Position numbers and translations under genes: made by a program. Below, piece by piece: positions 9,152 to 18,016 of a stretch of DNA of 64,000 nucleotides. The notes under the pieces were generated by a model. That model had not been told where the DNA came from, did not search any database, and saw nothing but the letters and a program-made list of their open reading frames with translations. Every line of letters starts with the position of its first letter. Positions within the stretch are counted from its first letter, which is position 1. Source of the stretch: Parasphingorhabdus marina DSM 22363 (GTDB lineage: Bacteria; Pseudomonadota; Alphaproteobacteria; Sphingomonadales; Sphingomonadaceae); the NCBI RefSeq assembly GCF_900128895.1, contig NZ_FSQW01000002.1:1416001-1480000 (forward strand). The letters run 5' to 3'.

Positions 9152-9357
9152 TCGGGCCCGGTTCCACTGCCTTTTTCAGCCAGATTCTGCATGCGATCCG
9201 GCAAGACGGCCAGAATCTCGCTTTGACGCGCCTCGGTCGCTGACGCCCATTCCGCGATTTCTGAAAGCGTCCGTCCGCACCCGGCACAGAGGCCGGTCGG
9301 TCCGTCAATCGTACAGATGTTGATACAGGGGGATTCCATGTCCGGCCTGTTGAGCAC
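9148..9357 (-). CDS. DUF1289 domain-containing protein
   Basis: A 69-residue protein with the DUF1289 signature: [10 protein letters not shown] followed by [18 protein letters not shown], a four-cysteine pattern (C-x3-C-x10-C-x2-C) that suggests a small metal or Fe-S site. The family is widespread in Proteobacteria and has no settled function. Start options are the ATG at 9357 (MLNRPDMES) or at 9339 (MESPCIN); the second matches most family members more closely. It converges with the cco operon with a four-base overlap. Confidence 0.85.
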   Translation of the reverse strand: MLNRPDMESPCINICTIDGPTGLCAGCGRTLSEIAEWASATEARQSEILAVLPDRMQNLAEKGSGTGPD

Positions 9358-9412
9358 GTTTGGGCCCGTGGAACAAGAACGAGATTCTCAACAGGATTTT
9401 CCCCGTGTTGTT

Positions 9413-10330
9413 CTAGCTATCAGCGATCAGCCGGCCAGCCGTGTCCGCTATCAGTTCCGGCTCCTCCAGATCGGGAAAATGGCCCAGATCATCGCGCTCG
9501 ATGTAGATTGCATCCGGTGCATAGCGCAAAACCGAACGCTTGTCGGTTGCCTGATGAGACTGGTCGGTCAATCCCCAGATCACCGCAGTCGGTACCTTTG
9601 GTGCAAATTCCGGCAGCTGATCCATCGCGCCGAATTTCTGGATCTGAGATGCCAGTGCATAGGAACAGCCACAGCGCAGGACTTTCCGCGCTTCTTCCTG
9701 AAACTCTTCCAGCGGCAGTTTCGGCCCCGCGACAAAGGCCGCCCACCAGTCGACGGTCGCACGTTCGCGGGCCAGACGGAAACTGATCTGGCCTTCATAA
9801 GGCTTTGCCAGATTGCCATGGGTATCGATGCCGCTCTGTGTCCAGGCAACTTCCCCGGCAAAATCTGCAGTCTGGGCAATGATCAGGCCCGCCAGCTGAC
9901 TGTCCAGTATCTCCGCAATCCGCGCCGCGATCAGGCCCTGAATACAGGGGCCCACCAGGACCGCTTGCGGAAGAGCGAGATCGGCAATCGCCTGCGCCAT
10001 GATCTGGCAGGTGGATTCGAATTCCATCGCCTGCGTGTCCTTCGCCCAGGAAAATCCAAAACCCGGAATCTCCATGACAGCGATGTTGAACCGGTCAGAC
10101 AGAGCGTCGATAAAGCCGTCGTAGCTTTCCAGCGTGGCCGGACCGTCCGGCAGGATGATCAGGCTGGGCAGATCCGGAGAATTCCGGATGACTCGCCGGC
10201 GCACGAAACTGAGCTCATGCTCGAACAGGTCTGTATCGCTGCGGGATTCAAGCGCCCGTCGGCACATTTCTTCCGGGTCGAGCCCGGCAAAAGGGAGCGT
10301 GTCGATGACACAGGGGTCGGGAGAGGCCAT
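9413..10330 (-). CDS. Alpha/beta hydrolase with a cysteine at the nucleophile elbow
   Basis: A 305-residue alpha/beta hydrolase. The oxyanion-side region reads SLIILPDGPATLESYDGF; the nucleophile elbow is VLVGPCIQGLIAA (G-P-C-I-Q-G, about residues 142-147), where Cys replaces the usual Ser; WGLTDQSHQ supplies the likely acid; and DDLGHFPDLEEPE supplies the His. A Cys-His-Asp triad recalls dienelactone hydrolase, but overall length and lid resemble meta-cleavage-product or lactone hydrolases. It starts three bases after the NTF2-like gene in a three-gene operon with a TIM-barrel amidohydrolase, so a ring-cleavage or lactone-opening step in a catabolic route is plausible. The substrate is unknown. 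Confidence 0.8.
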   Translation of the reverse strand: MASPDPCVIDTLPFAGLDPEEMCRRALESRSDTDLFEHELSFVRRRVIRNSPDLPSLIILPDGPATLESYDGFIDALSDRFNIAVMEIPGFGFSWAKDTQAMEFESTCQIMAQAIADLALPQAVLVGPCIQGLIAARIAEILDSQLAGLIIAQTADFAGEVAWTQSGIDTHGNLAKPYEGQISFRLARERATVDWWAAFVAGPKLPLEEFQEEARKVLRCGCSYALASQIQKFGAMDQLPEFAPKVPTAVIWGLTDQSHQATDKRSVLRYAPDAIYIERDDLGHFPDLEEPELIADTAGRLIADS

Positions 10331-10333
10331 GAT

Positions 10334-10729
10334 TCAGTCCTTTGAATTATCTGGGGAGGAAACGGGTTGCCAGGCTGTCGCACTGTCGTAGACGAAACGT
10401 TCTCTGGCGATCCGGTCGCCCCGCCATTCCTGCAAAGCAACTTCATGAAGTCGCCGGGTCACGCCGTCCTTGCCGACAGAATCGAAGGTCCAGGCAATGG
10501 CGACGTGATCGCCGTCAACCAGCACCGCTTCCGGTTGATGGGTAATCATGGATTGAATCCGCCGCATCCCGGCTTGCTCATGCACGATCAGCTGGTCACG
10601 TCCCTCGCGCGGCGGTTCGCGGTTTTCCTGCATGCTGGCATCCGGATGATAGAAATTGGCTATGGCCTCCCCGTGATCACCGTTGACGACGGCATCTACA
10701 AAGGCTTCGACTCGCTTACGGACTGGCAT
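10334..10729 (-). CDS. NTF2-like / SnoaL-type protein
   Basis: A 131-residue protein with the NTF2-like fold pattern: helical start MPVRKRVEAFVDAVVNGD, then ANFYHPDASMQENRE, and paired strands DGDHVAIAWTFDSVGKDG and LHEVALQEWRGDRIARERFVYD. Relatives are isomerases, dehydratases or binding proteins acting on small cyclic compounds. The gene sits between the amidohydrolase (21-base gap) and the alpha/beta hydrolase (three-base gap), so it probably serves the same pathway. No catalytic residue can be assigned with confidence. Confidence 0.8.
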   Translation of the reverse strand: MPVRKRVEAFVDAVVNGDHGEAIANFYHPDASMQENREPPREGRDQLIVHEQAGMRRIQSMITHQPEAVLVDGDHVAIAWTFDSVGKDGVTRRLHEVALQEWRGDRIARERFVYDSATAWQPVSSPDNSKD

Positions 10730-10750
10730 GGTTGTTCCTTTCCATTGCGG

Positions 10751-11563
10751 TTATAGCTTGAACACTCGGCGGGCATTGCCTGACAAAAATGCGTCCTGCT
10801 GAACATCGGTAAGCTGCAGGTCGTCCAGTCGCTGCAGGCAACCGGCAGGGGAGAGCATCGGCCAGTTGGTTCCGAAGATGACGCGGTCCTGCCCCAGCCC
10901 CTTCATGTAAGCGACAAAATCGGGCGGCAGCCGGTGCACGGCATAGGCAGATGTATCGACATGAAAGTTCGGGAACTTGATCGTCAGCGAGATCAGTTCA
11001 TCGATCCACGGAAATCCGACATGACCGCCAACTACCACCAGCTCCGGAAAGTCGAGCAGCACGTCTTCCAGATAGGGAATGGGACGCCCCGTTTCGGATC
11101 GCATCAGCGGACCGGTATGGCCAACCTGCGTACAAAACGGCACGCCGAGATCGACGCAGGCAGCGTAAACCGGATAATAGCGGCGATCATTCGGCGGCAG
11201 ATCCCAGAGCCAGGGGACGACCCGGACGCCAACAAATTTTTTCCCGTCGACCCACCGGCGAAGTTCGCGAACCGCTTCCATGGGCTGCGACAGGTCGACC
11301 GTTGCCAGGCCGCGAAAACGGTCCGGAGCCGTATCAATCTGGGCACTGACTTCTTCATTCGAGATCAGCGAACCCGCCGGGCCGTGCCAGGCGGACAGCA
11401 GGCTGATGTCGACATTGGCGGCGTCCATCGCCGCCAGAGTCACTTCGGTTGATGGCACCTGCGGAGCGCCGGTTTGCCCCGTCCAGCGGAGCAAAGTGGC
11501 GAGCCACGGAGCCTCGGCCATGCGCTGCGTTGTCATTTGTGACCAGACGTCTATTGCACCCAT
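10751..11563 (-). CDS. Amidohydrolase family (TIM-barrel, decarboxylase/hydratase-like)
   Basis: A 270-residue amidohydrolase-2 family protein. Visible signatures are IDVWSQMTT at the N-terminus (here the usual metal-binding HxH or ExH is replaced), FCTQVGHTGPL with a His, VVGGHVGFPWIDE with a second His, HVDTSAYAVHRLP, and FGTNWPMLSP, the position of the catalytic Asp of the family (here Asn). The family includes aminocarboxymuconate-semialdehyde decarboxylase and related enzymes for aromatic degradation. Loss of both the first metal motif and the late Asp suggests a different mechanism or a non-metal enzyme. It is the first gene of a leftward operon divergent from marR. Confidence 0.8.
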   Translation of the reverse strand: MGAIDVWSQMTTQRMAEAPWLATLLRWTGQTGAPQVPSTEVTLAAMDAANVDISLLSAWHGPAGSLISNEEVSAQIDTAPDRFRGLATVDLSQPMEAVRELRRWVDGKKFVGVRVVPWLWDLPPNDRRYYPVYAACVDLGVPFCTQVGHTGPLMRSETGRPIPYLEDVLLDFPELVVVGGHVGFPWIDELISLTIKFPNFHVDTSAYAVHRLPPDFVAYMKGLGQDRVIFGTNWPMLSPAGCLQRLDDLQLTDVQQDAFLSGNARRVFKL

Positions 11564-11583
11564 ATTGATTCCCGCCTCTTGAG

Positions 11584-11603
11584 ATACTTCATATATGTAG
11601 TAT
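11584..11603. promoter_or_regulatory. Palindromic operator between the amidohydrolase operon and marR
   Basis: The 20 bases ATACTTCATATATGTAGTAT form a palindrome with one mismatched pair (positions 6 and 15). They lie 20 bases upstream of the amidohydrolase start and 36 bases upstream of the marR start. MarR proteins typically bind such 16-20 bp palindromes in divergent promoters to repress both genes until a phenolic or other ligand binds. Its role is inferred from position and symmetry. Confidence 0.7.
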
Positions 11604-11639
11604 TAGGAAGGTGCCGGGAATGTCAATAGGGAGACAGGC

Positions 11640-12095
11640 ATGTCTGCGAAAGATCACAAGCTCTATTTCCTGCTGCAACGGGTGGCCCATCGCCTGAAAA
11701 AGGAGGCAGATGCAGCCCTGCTGGACTCCGGTGGCATGTCGACAGCTCAGGCGGCGGTCATGACGATTATCGCCGAGGAGGATGGCGTGTCGCAGAAATA
11801 TCTGGCCGAACGGCTCATGCAGCGGGAAAGCGCTATTACCACGATGGCCAACCGGCTGCTGAAGGCCGGCTATATCACCCGCACAAGATCGGACACCGAT
11901 GCCCGGGCATGGGTGCTCAAACCCGCACCGGCCGGCATGGCAGCGTTACGGTCGATCCGTAGCCCGTTCGGCGAAATCAACCGCCTGCTGGACGAAGCTT
12001 TTGAGGATGCGGATCTCGACGAGCTGGCTCGCGGCCTCGAACGCGTTCTGGATGAGCTCGCGAAAACACCCGCCGATGCCGATGGCAAATCCTGA
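11640..12095 (+). CDS. MarR-family transcriptional regulator
   Basis: A 151-residue winged-helix regulator. The pattern is typical: LYFLLQRVAHRLKKEADA (dimerisation helix), GMSTAQAAVMTIIAEEDGVS, then the recognition region QKYLAERLMQRESAITTMAN and the wing RLLKAGYITRTRSDTDARAW, with a C-terminal dimerisation helix. It most likely represses the divergent amidohydrolase / NTF2 / hydrolase operon through the palindrome in the 76-base gap. Its end is 10 bases from the convergent oxygenase gene. Confidence 0.92.
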   Translation: MSAKDHKLYFLLQRVAHRLKKEADAALLDSGGMSTAQAAVMTIIAEEDGVSQKYLAERLMQRESAITTMANRLLKAGYITRTRSDTDARAWVLKPAPAGMAALRSIRSPFGEINRLLDEAFEDADLDELARGLERVLDELAKTPADADGKS

Positions 12096-12105
12096 AACCT
12101 GATCC

Positions 12106-12849
12106 TCAGGAATCTCCGCCGATATTGCCCGGTGGATCATCCCGGCGAAACCAGCCGGTGACGGAATATCTAAGTGCGCCGGCAAAGGGGGCGACCAGCT
12201 CCACAGAGTGGCGATTGGGTACGGTAAACATGTTGAGCGCATTGTAGCGCGGCCGAAACCCCCCGGTCAGATCACCTCGCTCATCAAAAAATTGCAAATA
12301 CCCGCCCCAGTCGACATCCCATTCCGGTGTCAGGTTGAGAACATAGGCCGCAACACGGTCATGCTTGTCATGCCGGTCATCATGTTGATTGAGGAAATGG
12401 CCCGGTCCGAAGCAGGTCGCCTGGCCATCAGCCCAGCATATGTCTGGTTCTCCCGTGATTTCCCGGATGACGTCGAGGGTCTCCGGTGCATTCATCATCT
12501 CGAAAAATCCGGCCAGCGGTCCGCGGTCCTCGCCTTCCCCAAAATAGGATTCCACAATCGGATAGCGAAGATAGAAAAACTGGTACTGGGATCGCGCCCG
12601 GCTCCGGATATCGGCCAGCAGCCGGTCACGCTCCGACTCGCGCATGGCCATGGCGTTCCTGCGGGGCATTTCGTAATTGTCGGTGCCCTTGTTGAAAACC
12701 GTGATCCACTCCAGATCCGTCAAGGTCCTGTGAAGCTGCGCCGCAGTGTCGTTTTCCAGAAAATCCGGCATGTGCAACCGGCCGGATTCCGCCAGCTGGC
12801 TCGCCCGCGAATTGCGCTCTTCCTGTGTTATCGCCTGCAGCATGGTCAT
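12106..12849 (-). CDS. 2-oxoglutarate/Fe(II)-dependent oxygenase
   Basis: A 247-residue protein of the prolyl-4-hydroxylase-like 2OG-Fe(II) oxygenase group. The cofactor-binding half is clear: FLNQHDDRHDKHDRVAAYVL has the HxD iron ligands, followed by DVDWGGYLQFFDERG, the distal His in FTVPNRHSVELVAP, and a following Arg in ALRYSVTGWFR for the 2-oxoglutarate carboxylate. I start at the ATG at 12849 (MTMLQAITQEER) because GGAG sits just upstream; an in-frame extension to 12936 would overlap the divergent gene. The substrate is unknown; a protein or peptide hydroxylation is typical of the fold. It is divergent from a sulfotransferase-like gene. Confidence 0.85.
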   Translation of the reverse strand: MTMLQAITQEERNSRASQLAESGRLHMPDFLENDTAAQLHRTLTDLEWITVFNKGTDNYEMPRRNAMAMRESERDRLLADIRSRARSQYQFFYLRYPIVESYFGEGEDRGPLAGFFEMMNAPETLDVIREITGEPDICWADGQATCFGPGHFLNQHDDRHDKHDRVAAYVLNLTPEWDVDWGGYLQFFDERGDLTGGFRPRYNALNMFTVPNRHSVELVAPFAGALRYSVTGWFRRDDPPGNIGGDS

Positions 12850-12917
12850 AGACTCCGAGACGCCGGTATCGCCTTTGCAATTGATCGCCCCGACAAGTTC
12901 GGGCACCATAGTTGGCG

Positions 12918-13925
12918 ATGTCAGACAGTTCAACATATCTCAATGATCGCAACTGGTTGCCACACCGCCTCGATGTGGTGTCAGACCGGGTACAATTTAT
13001 CCATCTTCCGGACGAAGCGCGAAAACAGCTAACGTTTATGGCCAGCTTTCAACTGGAAACTCCAGATCAAGCAGTCTGGATACCCGGAGAGGATATTCGT
13101 AATTTCAAACCGGACAGCGTCCCCAGTCACTATATTTTTCACACCGCCTTTTGTCGCTCCACGCTGCTGGTCCGCGCCATGGATGAGCTGCCAGGATGCG
13201 CCGGATATAGCGAGCCCCAGATTTTCAATGATATTGCCGTCTCTCTGTCGCATCAGAATACCCAGTCGCTGTTGCAACCCATCTTCAACCTCTTTGCACG
13301 GTCCGGCGGTGACCTGAACATGACTGTGGTCAAGCCTTCCAATCATGCCAATCAGGTCCTGCCGCTGATCATGCAGCATATGCCGAAAACGAAAGCAATA
13401 ATGATGACGTCCGGGCTCGGGGCCTTTTTGCGATCGGTGGCCAAAAAGGGCATGGAAGGCAGGATCTGGGCACGCCGGCTCAATCAGGAAATTTCCAGCT
13501 ATGCCGCGCTAGACCTAGGCCTGTCCGATGACGAAAAAATGCGCCTCACCGACATGCAGGTCACGGCCCTGACATGGCTGCTGCATCAGCGCCATTTTGC
13601 GATGATCCTCAGGACGCCGTTCAGGGGCAGGTTCCGGACCCTGGACTCTGCCCTGTTCAATGACCGGAAGTCCGATTCCTTCCGCGCCCTCGCGAGTCAT
13701 TTCGATTTTGCGTTTGACGATAACCAGATTGATGAATTGATCGGCGGTCCGGTATTCTCCAGTCATGCCAAACAGGGCGGAGATTACGAGGAAACCATGG
13801 CTGATCAGGCGAAGAAAGCCGCCAGTCCGATCATCGAGGAAGAGATCGGCTATGTCGAAAAATGGGGCGAGCATATTGCCGGGCAACTGGATCTGGAGAT
13901 TCCCATCAGCCAACCGCTGTTCTGA
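12918..13925 (+). CDS. Sulfotransferase-like P-loop protein
   Basis: A 335-residue protein with no signal peptide. Residues about 61-75 read YIFHTAFCRSTLLVRAMD, which resembles the PAPS 5'-phosphosulfate-binding loop of sulfotransferases (the '.t.fCrSTLL.ral' variant seen in a group of poorly described proteobacterial proteins). A later NMTVVKPSNHANQVLPLIM could supply the 3'-phosphate site. The ATG at 12918 is preferred over a TTG at 12912. It is divergent from the 2OG-Fe(II) oxygenase across 68 bases, so the two may act together. The reaction is unproven; a P-loop kinase-like role cannot be excluded. Confidence 0.6.
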   Translation: MSDSSTYLNDRNWLPHRLDVVSDRVQFIHLPDEARKQLTFMASFQLETPDQAVWIPGEDIRNFKPDSVPSHYIFHTAFCRSTLLVRAMDELPGCAGYSEPQIFNDIAVSLSHQNTQSLLQPIFNLFARSGGDLNMTVVKPSNHANQVLPLIMQHMPKTKAIMMTSGLGAFLRSVAKKGMEGRIWARRLNQEISSYAALDLGLSDDEKMRLTDMQVTALTWLLHQRHFAMILRTPFRGRFRTLDSALFNDRKSDSFRALASHFDFAFDDNQIDELIGGPVFSSHAKQGGDYEETMADQAKKAASPIIEEEIGYVEKWGEHIAGQLDLEIPISQPLF

Positions 13926-14020
13926 ACGACCTTCCCACCATCATGGCGCCTCCTCACCAACGATACCGGCCCCATAGAAGGATGATTCTCAATGCTCGGT
14001 GCACTGGCCCATTGCATTGA

Positions 14021-14035
14021 GAACATAAATAGAAC
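14021..14035. promoter_or_regulatory. LexA (SOS) box before uvrA
   Basis: GAACATAAATAGAAC is a direct-repeat GAAC-N7-GAAC, the reverse strand of the alphaproteobacterial LexA site GTTC-N7-GTTC. It ends 57 bases before the uvrA start, where LexA sites of this gene are usually found. It predicts DNA-damage induction of uvrA. Confidence 0.85.
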
Positions 14036-14092
14036 ATTATATGGTCCAACGACCCGCTGGACTCTGTTTCCAATCTTCGGCAAAGGCTGCAT

Positions 14093-16984
14093 ATGCTGAC
14101 CCATATCAAAGTAAAAGGTGCCAGAGAGCACAACCTCAAGGGCGTGGATATTGACCTGCCCCGCGAGAAACTGATCGTGATTACCGGACTGTCCGGGAGC
14201 GGCAAGTCGAGCCTGGCGTTCGATACCATCTATGCCGAGGGTCAGCGGCGCTATGTCGAGAGCCTGTCGGCCTATGCCCGTCAGTTTCTCGAAATGATGC
14301 AAAAACCAGATGTCGAGCATATCGAAGGACTGTCTCCGGCCATTTCGATCGAGCAGAAGACCACTTCCCGCAATCCGCGTTCGACCGTCGCTACGGTCAC
14401 CGAAATCTACGACTATATGCGTCTGCTCTGGGCACGAGCGGGCATTCCCTATTCTCCTGCAACCGGAGAGCCGATCACGGCGCAAACGGTCAGCCAAATG
14501 GTCGACCGGGTCATGGCGCTGCCCGAAAAAACCCGCTTCTACTTGCTCGCGCCCGTCGTCCGGGGACGAAAGGGAGAGTATCGCAAGGAGCTGGCCGAGT
14601 GGCAAAAGGCCGGTTTCACCCGGGTTCGCGTCGACGGTGAATTCTACGACATCGAGGAGACGCCCAAGCTCGACAAGAAGCTGAAACACGATATCGAAGT
14701 GGTCGTGGACCGGCTGGTGGTGCGCGAAGGCATGGAGACCCGGCTGGCGGATTCCTTCGAAACCGCCCTGCGACTGGCGGACGGTCTGGCTTTTGTCGAT
14801 CTGGCAGATGGCGTCGTGCCCGGGCGTGAAGCGGAAGAAACCGGGACAAAGATGAAAGGCACCGGCCTGCCCGACAACCGGATCGTGTTTTCCGAGCGTT
14901 TCGCCTGCCCGGTGTCCGGATTTACGATCGAGGAGATCGCTCCACGCCTGTTTTCCTTCAACGCGCCACAAGGTGCCTGCCCGGCCTGTGACGGACTGGG
15001 CGAGAAACAATATTTCGATCCCCAGCTGATTGTCCCCAATCCCGCGCTCACGCTCAAGCAGGGCGCGGTTGTGCCCTGGGCGAAATCCAATCCGCCGAGC
15101 CCCTATTATATGCAGGTGCTGGGATCGCTGGCCCGTCATTTTGAATTTGATCTGGAAACCCCGTGGAACGATCTCGACGAACATCACCGCGATGTCATCC
15201 TCAACGGCACCCAGGGACTGCCGGTCAAGCTGCGTTTCCAGGACGGACGCAAAAGCTATGAAGTCAAGAAACCGTTTGAAGGCGTGGTCGGCAATCTCAA
15301 CCGCCGCATGCTGCAGACCGAAAGCGCCTGGATGCGGGAAGAACTGGCCAAGTTTCAGGCCGCCGCGCCTTGCGAGGTCTGTCACGGTGCCCGGTTGAAA
15401 CCCGAAGCACTGGCGGTCAAGATCGCCGGCGAGGATATCAGCATACCCACCCGGCGCAGCGTCGGGGATGCTCTCGCCTTTTTCGAGGGGCTGGCGGATC
15501 AGCTCGACTCCACCCAGCGCCAGATTGCCGAACCCATCCTGAAGGAAATCATTGAGCGGCTCGGATTTCTCAACAATGTCGGGCTGGACTATCTCAATCT
15601 CGACCGGACCAGCGGGACGCTGTCGGGTGGCGAAAGCCAGAGGATCCGGCTCGCCAGCCAGATCGGATCAGGATTGAGCGGCGTCCTGTACGTGCTCGAC
15701 GAACCCAGCATCGGCCTGCACCAGCGGGACAATGACCGGCTGCTGACAACCTTGAAACGCCTGCGCGATCTTGGAAACACGGTCATCGTTGTCGAACATG
15801 ATGAAGATGCCATCCGGACCGCCGATCATGTGGTCGACATTGGCCCCGGTGCCGGTGTGCATGGTGGAGAAATCATCGCCAACGGCACGCTCAAGCAGAT
15901 CCTGAAGAACAAGAAATCCCTGACTGCAATGTACCTGAATGGTACAAAACAGATTGATGTTCCAACCAAAAGGCGCAAAGGCAATGGCAAGAAGCTGACC
16001 GTACATGGTGCGGAAGCCAATAATTTGCGCAATGTGACGGCTTCCATTCCGCTGGGCACATTCACATGCGTCACCGGACTGTCCGGATCAGGCAAGTCCT
16101 CGCTGACCATCGACACGCTCTACGCCGCCGCGGCCCGGTCGCTCAATGGTGCGCGCGTGATCGCGGGCAAACATGAAAAGGTCACGGGACTCGAATATTG
16201 CGACAAGGTGATCGATATCGACCAGTCGCCTATCGGCCGGACACCACGTTCCAATCCGGCTACCTATACCGGGGCCTTCACCAATATCCGCGACTGGTTC
16301 GCCGGACTGCCCGAAGCCGAAGCGCGCGGATACAAGCCCGGACGTTTTTCCTTCAACGTCAAGGGGGGCCGCTGTGAAGTGTGCCGCGGTGACGGACTGA
16401 TCAAGATCGAGATGCACTTCCTGCCCGATGTCTATGTCACCTGCGAGGAATGCGGGGGCAAGCGCTATAACCGGGAAACACTGGAAGTGAAATTCAAGGG
16501 CAAGTCGATCGCAGATATCCTGGACATGACCGTGGAAGATGCTGTCAGCTTCTTCAAGGCGGTACCGCCGATCCGGGACAAGATGGCGATGCTCTATGAA
16601 GTCGGGCTGGGCTATATCAAGGTCGGCCAGCAGGCGACGACCCTATCGGGCGGCGAGGCGCAGCGTGTCAAACTGGCAAAAGAACTGTCCAAACGTTCAA
16701 CCGGGCAGACATTATACATTTTGGATGAACCCACAACCGGCCTGCATTTTGAAGATGTCCGGAAGCTGCTGCAGGTGCTGCATCGGCTGGTGGAACAGGG
16801 CAATAGCGTCGTCGTGATCGAGCATAATCTGGACGTAATCAAGACCGCTGATCACATCCTCGACCTCGGACCGGAGGGCGGCATTCGTGGCGGAGAAATC
16901 GTCGCACAGGGAACCCCGGAAGAAGTTGCCAAGGTGAAGGAAAGTTTCACGGGCCAGTATCTGAAAGACATGCTGAACAAATAG
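14093..16984 (+). CDS. uvrA: Excinuclease ABC subunit A
   Basis: A 963-residue UvrA, the damage sensor of nucleotide excision repair. Two ABC ATPase halves are visible: Walker [13 protein letters not shown] near residue 30 and [13 protein letters not shown] near residue 660; signature LSGGESQR and LSGGEAQR; Walker [13 protein letters not shown] and [12 protein letters not shown]. Zinc-finger cysteines occur in [25 protein letters not shown] and CEECGGKR. Length matches the family. It is transcribed alone from a LexA-box promoter and works with UvrB and UvrC, which lie elsewhere. Confidence 0.98.
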   Translation: MLTHIKVKGAREHNLKGVDIDLPREKLIVITGLSGSGKSSLAFDTIYAEGQRRYVESLSAYARQFLEMMQKPDVEHIEGLSPAISIEQKTTSRNPRSTVATVTEIYDYMRLLWARAGIPYSPATGEPITAQTVSQMVDRVMALPEKTRFYLLAPVVRGRKGEYRKELAEWQKAGFTRVRVDGEFYDIEETPKLDKKLKHDIEVVVDRLVVREGMETRLADSFETALRLADGLAFVDLADGVVPGREAEETGTKMKGTGLPDNRIVFSERFACPVSGFTIEEIAPRLFSFNAPQGACPACDGLGEKQYFDPQLIVPNPALTLKQGAVVPWAKSNPPSPYYMQVLGSLARHFEFDLETPWNDLDEHHRDVILNGTQGLPVKLRFQDGRKSYEVKKPFEGVVGNLNRRMLQTESAWMREELAKFQAAAPCEVCHGARLKPEALAVKIAGEDISIPTRRSVGDALAFFEGLADQLDSTQRQIAEPILKEIIERLGFLNNVGLDYLNLDRTSGTLSGGESQRIRLASQIGSGLSGVLYVLDEPSIGLHQRDNDRLLTTLKRLRDLGNTVIVVEHDEDAIRTADHVVDIGPGAGVHGGEIIANGTLKQILKNKKSLTAMYLNGTKQIDVPTKRRKGNGKKLTVHGAEANNLRNVTASIPLGTFTCVTGLSGSGKSSLTIDTLYAAAARSLNGARVIAGKHEKVTGLEYCDKVIDIDQSPIGRTPRSNPATYTGAFTNIRDWFAGLPEAEARGYKPGRFSFNVKGGRCEVCRGDGLIKIEMHFLPDVYVTCEECGGKRYNRETLEVKFKGKSIADILDMTVEDAVSFFKAVPPIRDKMAMLYEVGLGYIKVGQQATTLSGGEAQRVKLAKELSKRSTGQTLYILDEPTTGLHFEDVRKLLQVLHRLVEQGNSVVVIEHNLDVIKTADHILDLGPEGGIRGGEIVAQGTPEEVAKVKESFTGQYLKDMLNK

Positions 16985-16996
16985 GAGGAAGGTGCG

Positions 16997-17464
16997 ATGC
17001 GAACTCTGGTTTTGGCAGCCATGCTGGCAGGGTTGCCTGCACAGGCAGCGCTGGCTGACGATCGGGACGCTTCCGAAAAAGCCGAAAGCGAAATAGTCTT
17101 TCACACAACAGAGGCGGCCAAAAAGGCTGGTTTTCCTTTTTCCAAGGCGGTTGAAGCCGATGGCTGGATATTCCTTTCCGGCGAATTGGGAATCAAGGAA
17201 GGCTCCGGCCTTGTGCCCGGCGGCATAGCTCCGGAGACACGTCAGACCATGTTGAACATCCGGCAAACACTGGCTGATCAAGGCCTGGGCATGGACCGGA
17301 TCGTCAAGTGCACGGCCTTTTTGGCGGACATGGCAGAATGGCCCGCTTTCAACACCGTGTATAAGGAGTTTTTCAAGGACAATTACCCGGCACGAAGCGC
17401 ACTGGGCGCAAGCGGTCTTGCCTTGAACGCCCGCGTCGAAATCGAATGTATCGCGCGGCGATAG
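16997..17464 (+). CDS. Exported RidA-family (YjgF/UK114) protein
   Basis: A 155-residue RidA-fold protein with an apparent cleavable signal peptide (MRTLVLAAMLAGLPAQAALA). The mature part has FSKAVEADGWIFLSGELGI, TRQTMLNIRQTLADQGLGMDR, and the C-terminal NYPARSALGASGLALNARVEIECIA. The last includes the Arg and Glu positions that RidA deaminases use on 2-aminoacrylate and other imines. Most RidA proteins are cytoplasmic; an exported form acting in the periplasm is unusual. It follows uvrA by 12 bases with its own AGGAGGAAGG ribosome site, so it may be co-transcribed. Confidence 0.85.
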   Translation: MRTLVLAAMLAGLPAQAALADDRDASEKAESEIVFHTTEAAKKAGFPFSKAVEADGWIFLSGELGIKEGSGLVPGGIAPETRQTMLNIRQTLADQGLGMDRIVKCTAFLADMAEWPAFNTVYKEFFKDNYPARSALGASGLALNARVEIECIARR

Positions 17465-17471
17465 GTTCCGG

Positions 17472-17876
17472 TCAGAGGGCGTTCTGCTGGCTACGGACAA
17501 TCCGCTGTTGCCACAGCAAAATGACTACAGGTACAACCAGTTCCACGATCATGCCGCTGACTTGCCAATCCGCCGGCTCGCCAACGGTCAGCCACGACAG
17601 ACCGCGCGCGCAACCGCCGATAAACCAGCCGAGCATGGCAAAGCGCATCAGGCTGGCCCTGCCCTTCACATCGCCGGCGGACCAGAGGATCATGAGTCCG
17701 ACGGCGACATACACCCCCGCAAGATAGCGATACTGGCTGTCCAGTGCATTGATCGCTGGCAGGGAGTATAGCTCGGGCTCCGGCACCATGGCCGCCGCCC
17801 CGAAAAGCATGCCGGTGCCGCCGAGATATAGCGGTATGAGCCCTATAAGCACGGTAACTATCCGGAATATTGTCAT
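17472..17876 (-). CDS. DUF4345 membrane protein
   Basis: A 134-residue protein with four hydrophobic segments: IFRIVTVLIGLIPLYLGGTG, a central LAGVYVAVGLMILWS, MRFAMLGWFIGGCARGLSW and VELVVPVVILLW. The order and the DSQYRYLAGVYVA stretch fit DUF4345, an inner-membrane family without a known function. I start at the ATG at 17876 (MTIFRIV), which follows GGGGAGGG; an in-frame extension to 17915 gives a charged non-family N-terminus. It converges with the RidA-like gene. Confidence 0.8.
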   Translation of the reverse strand: MTIFRIVTVLIGLIPLYLGGTGMLFGAAAMVPEPELYSLPAINALDSQYRYLAGVYVAVGLMILWSAGDVKGRASLMRFAMLGWFIGGCARGLSWLTVGEPADWQVSGMIVELVVPVVILLWQQRIVRSQQNAL

Positions 17877-18016
17877 TAAAACCCTCCCCTGTTTGCAGTC
17901 GATCTTGCATGCCAACCCGGGTGTGTCAAACGGTCTTCACGCTTCCGCTTCTTCCTGTTTCGCTCGGACCACCATCAGGTTGACAGGCATGACCCGCTCC
18001 ACACATGCTGCCCGCC

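Noticed and set aside
9317..10345. A 342-codon plus-strand frame
   Set aside because: Antisense to the alpha/beta hydrolase with intact catalytic motifs; the plus translation has no family pattern.
13850..15385. A 511-codon minus-strand frame
   Set aside because: Antisense of uvrA, which is intact and full length.
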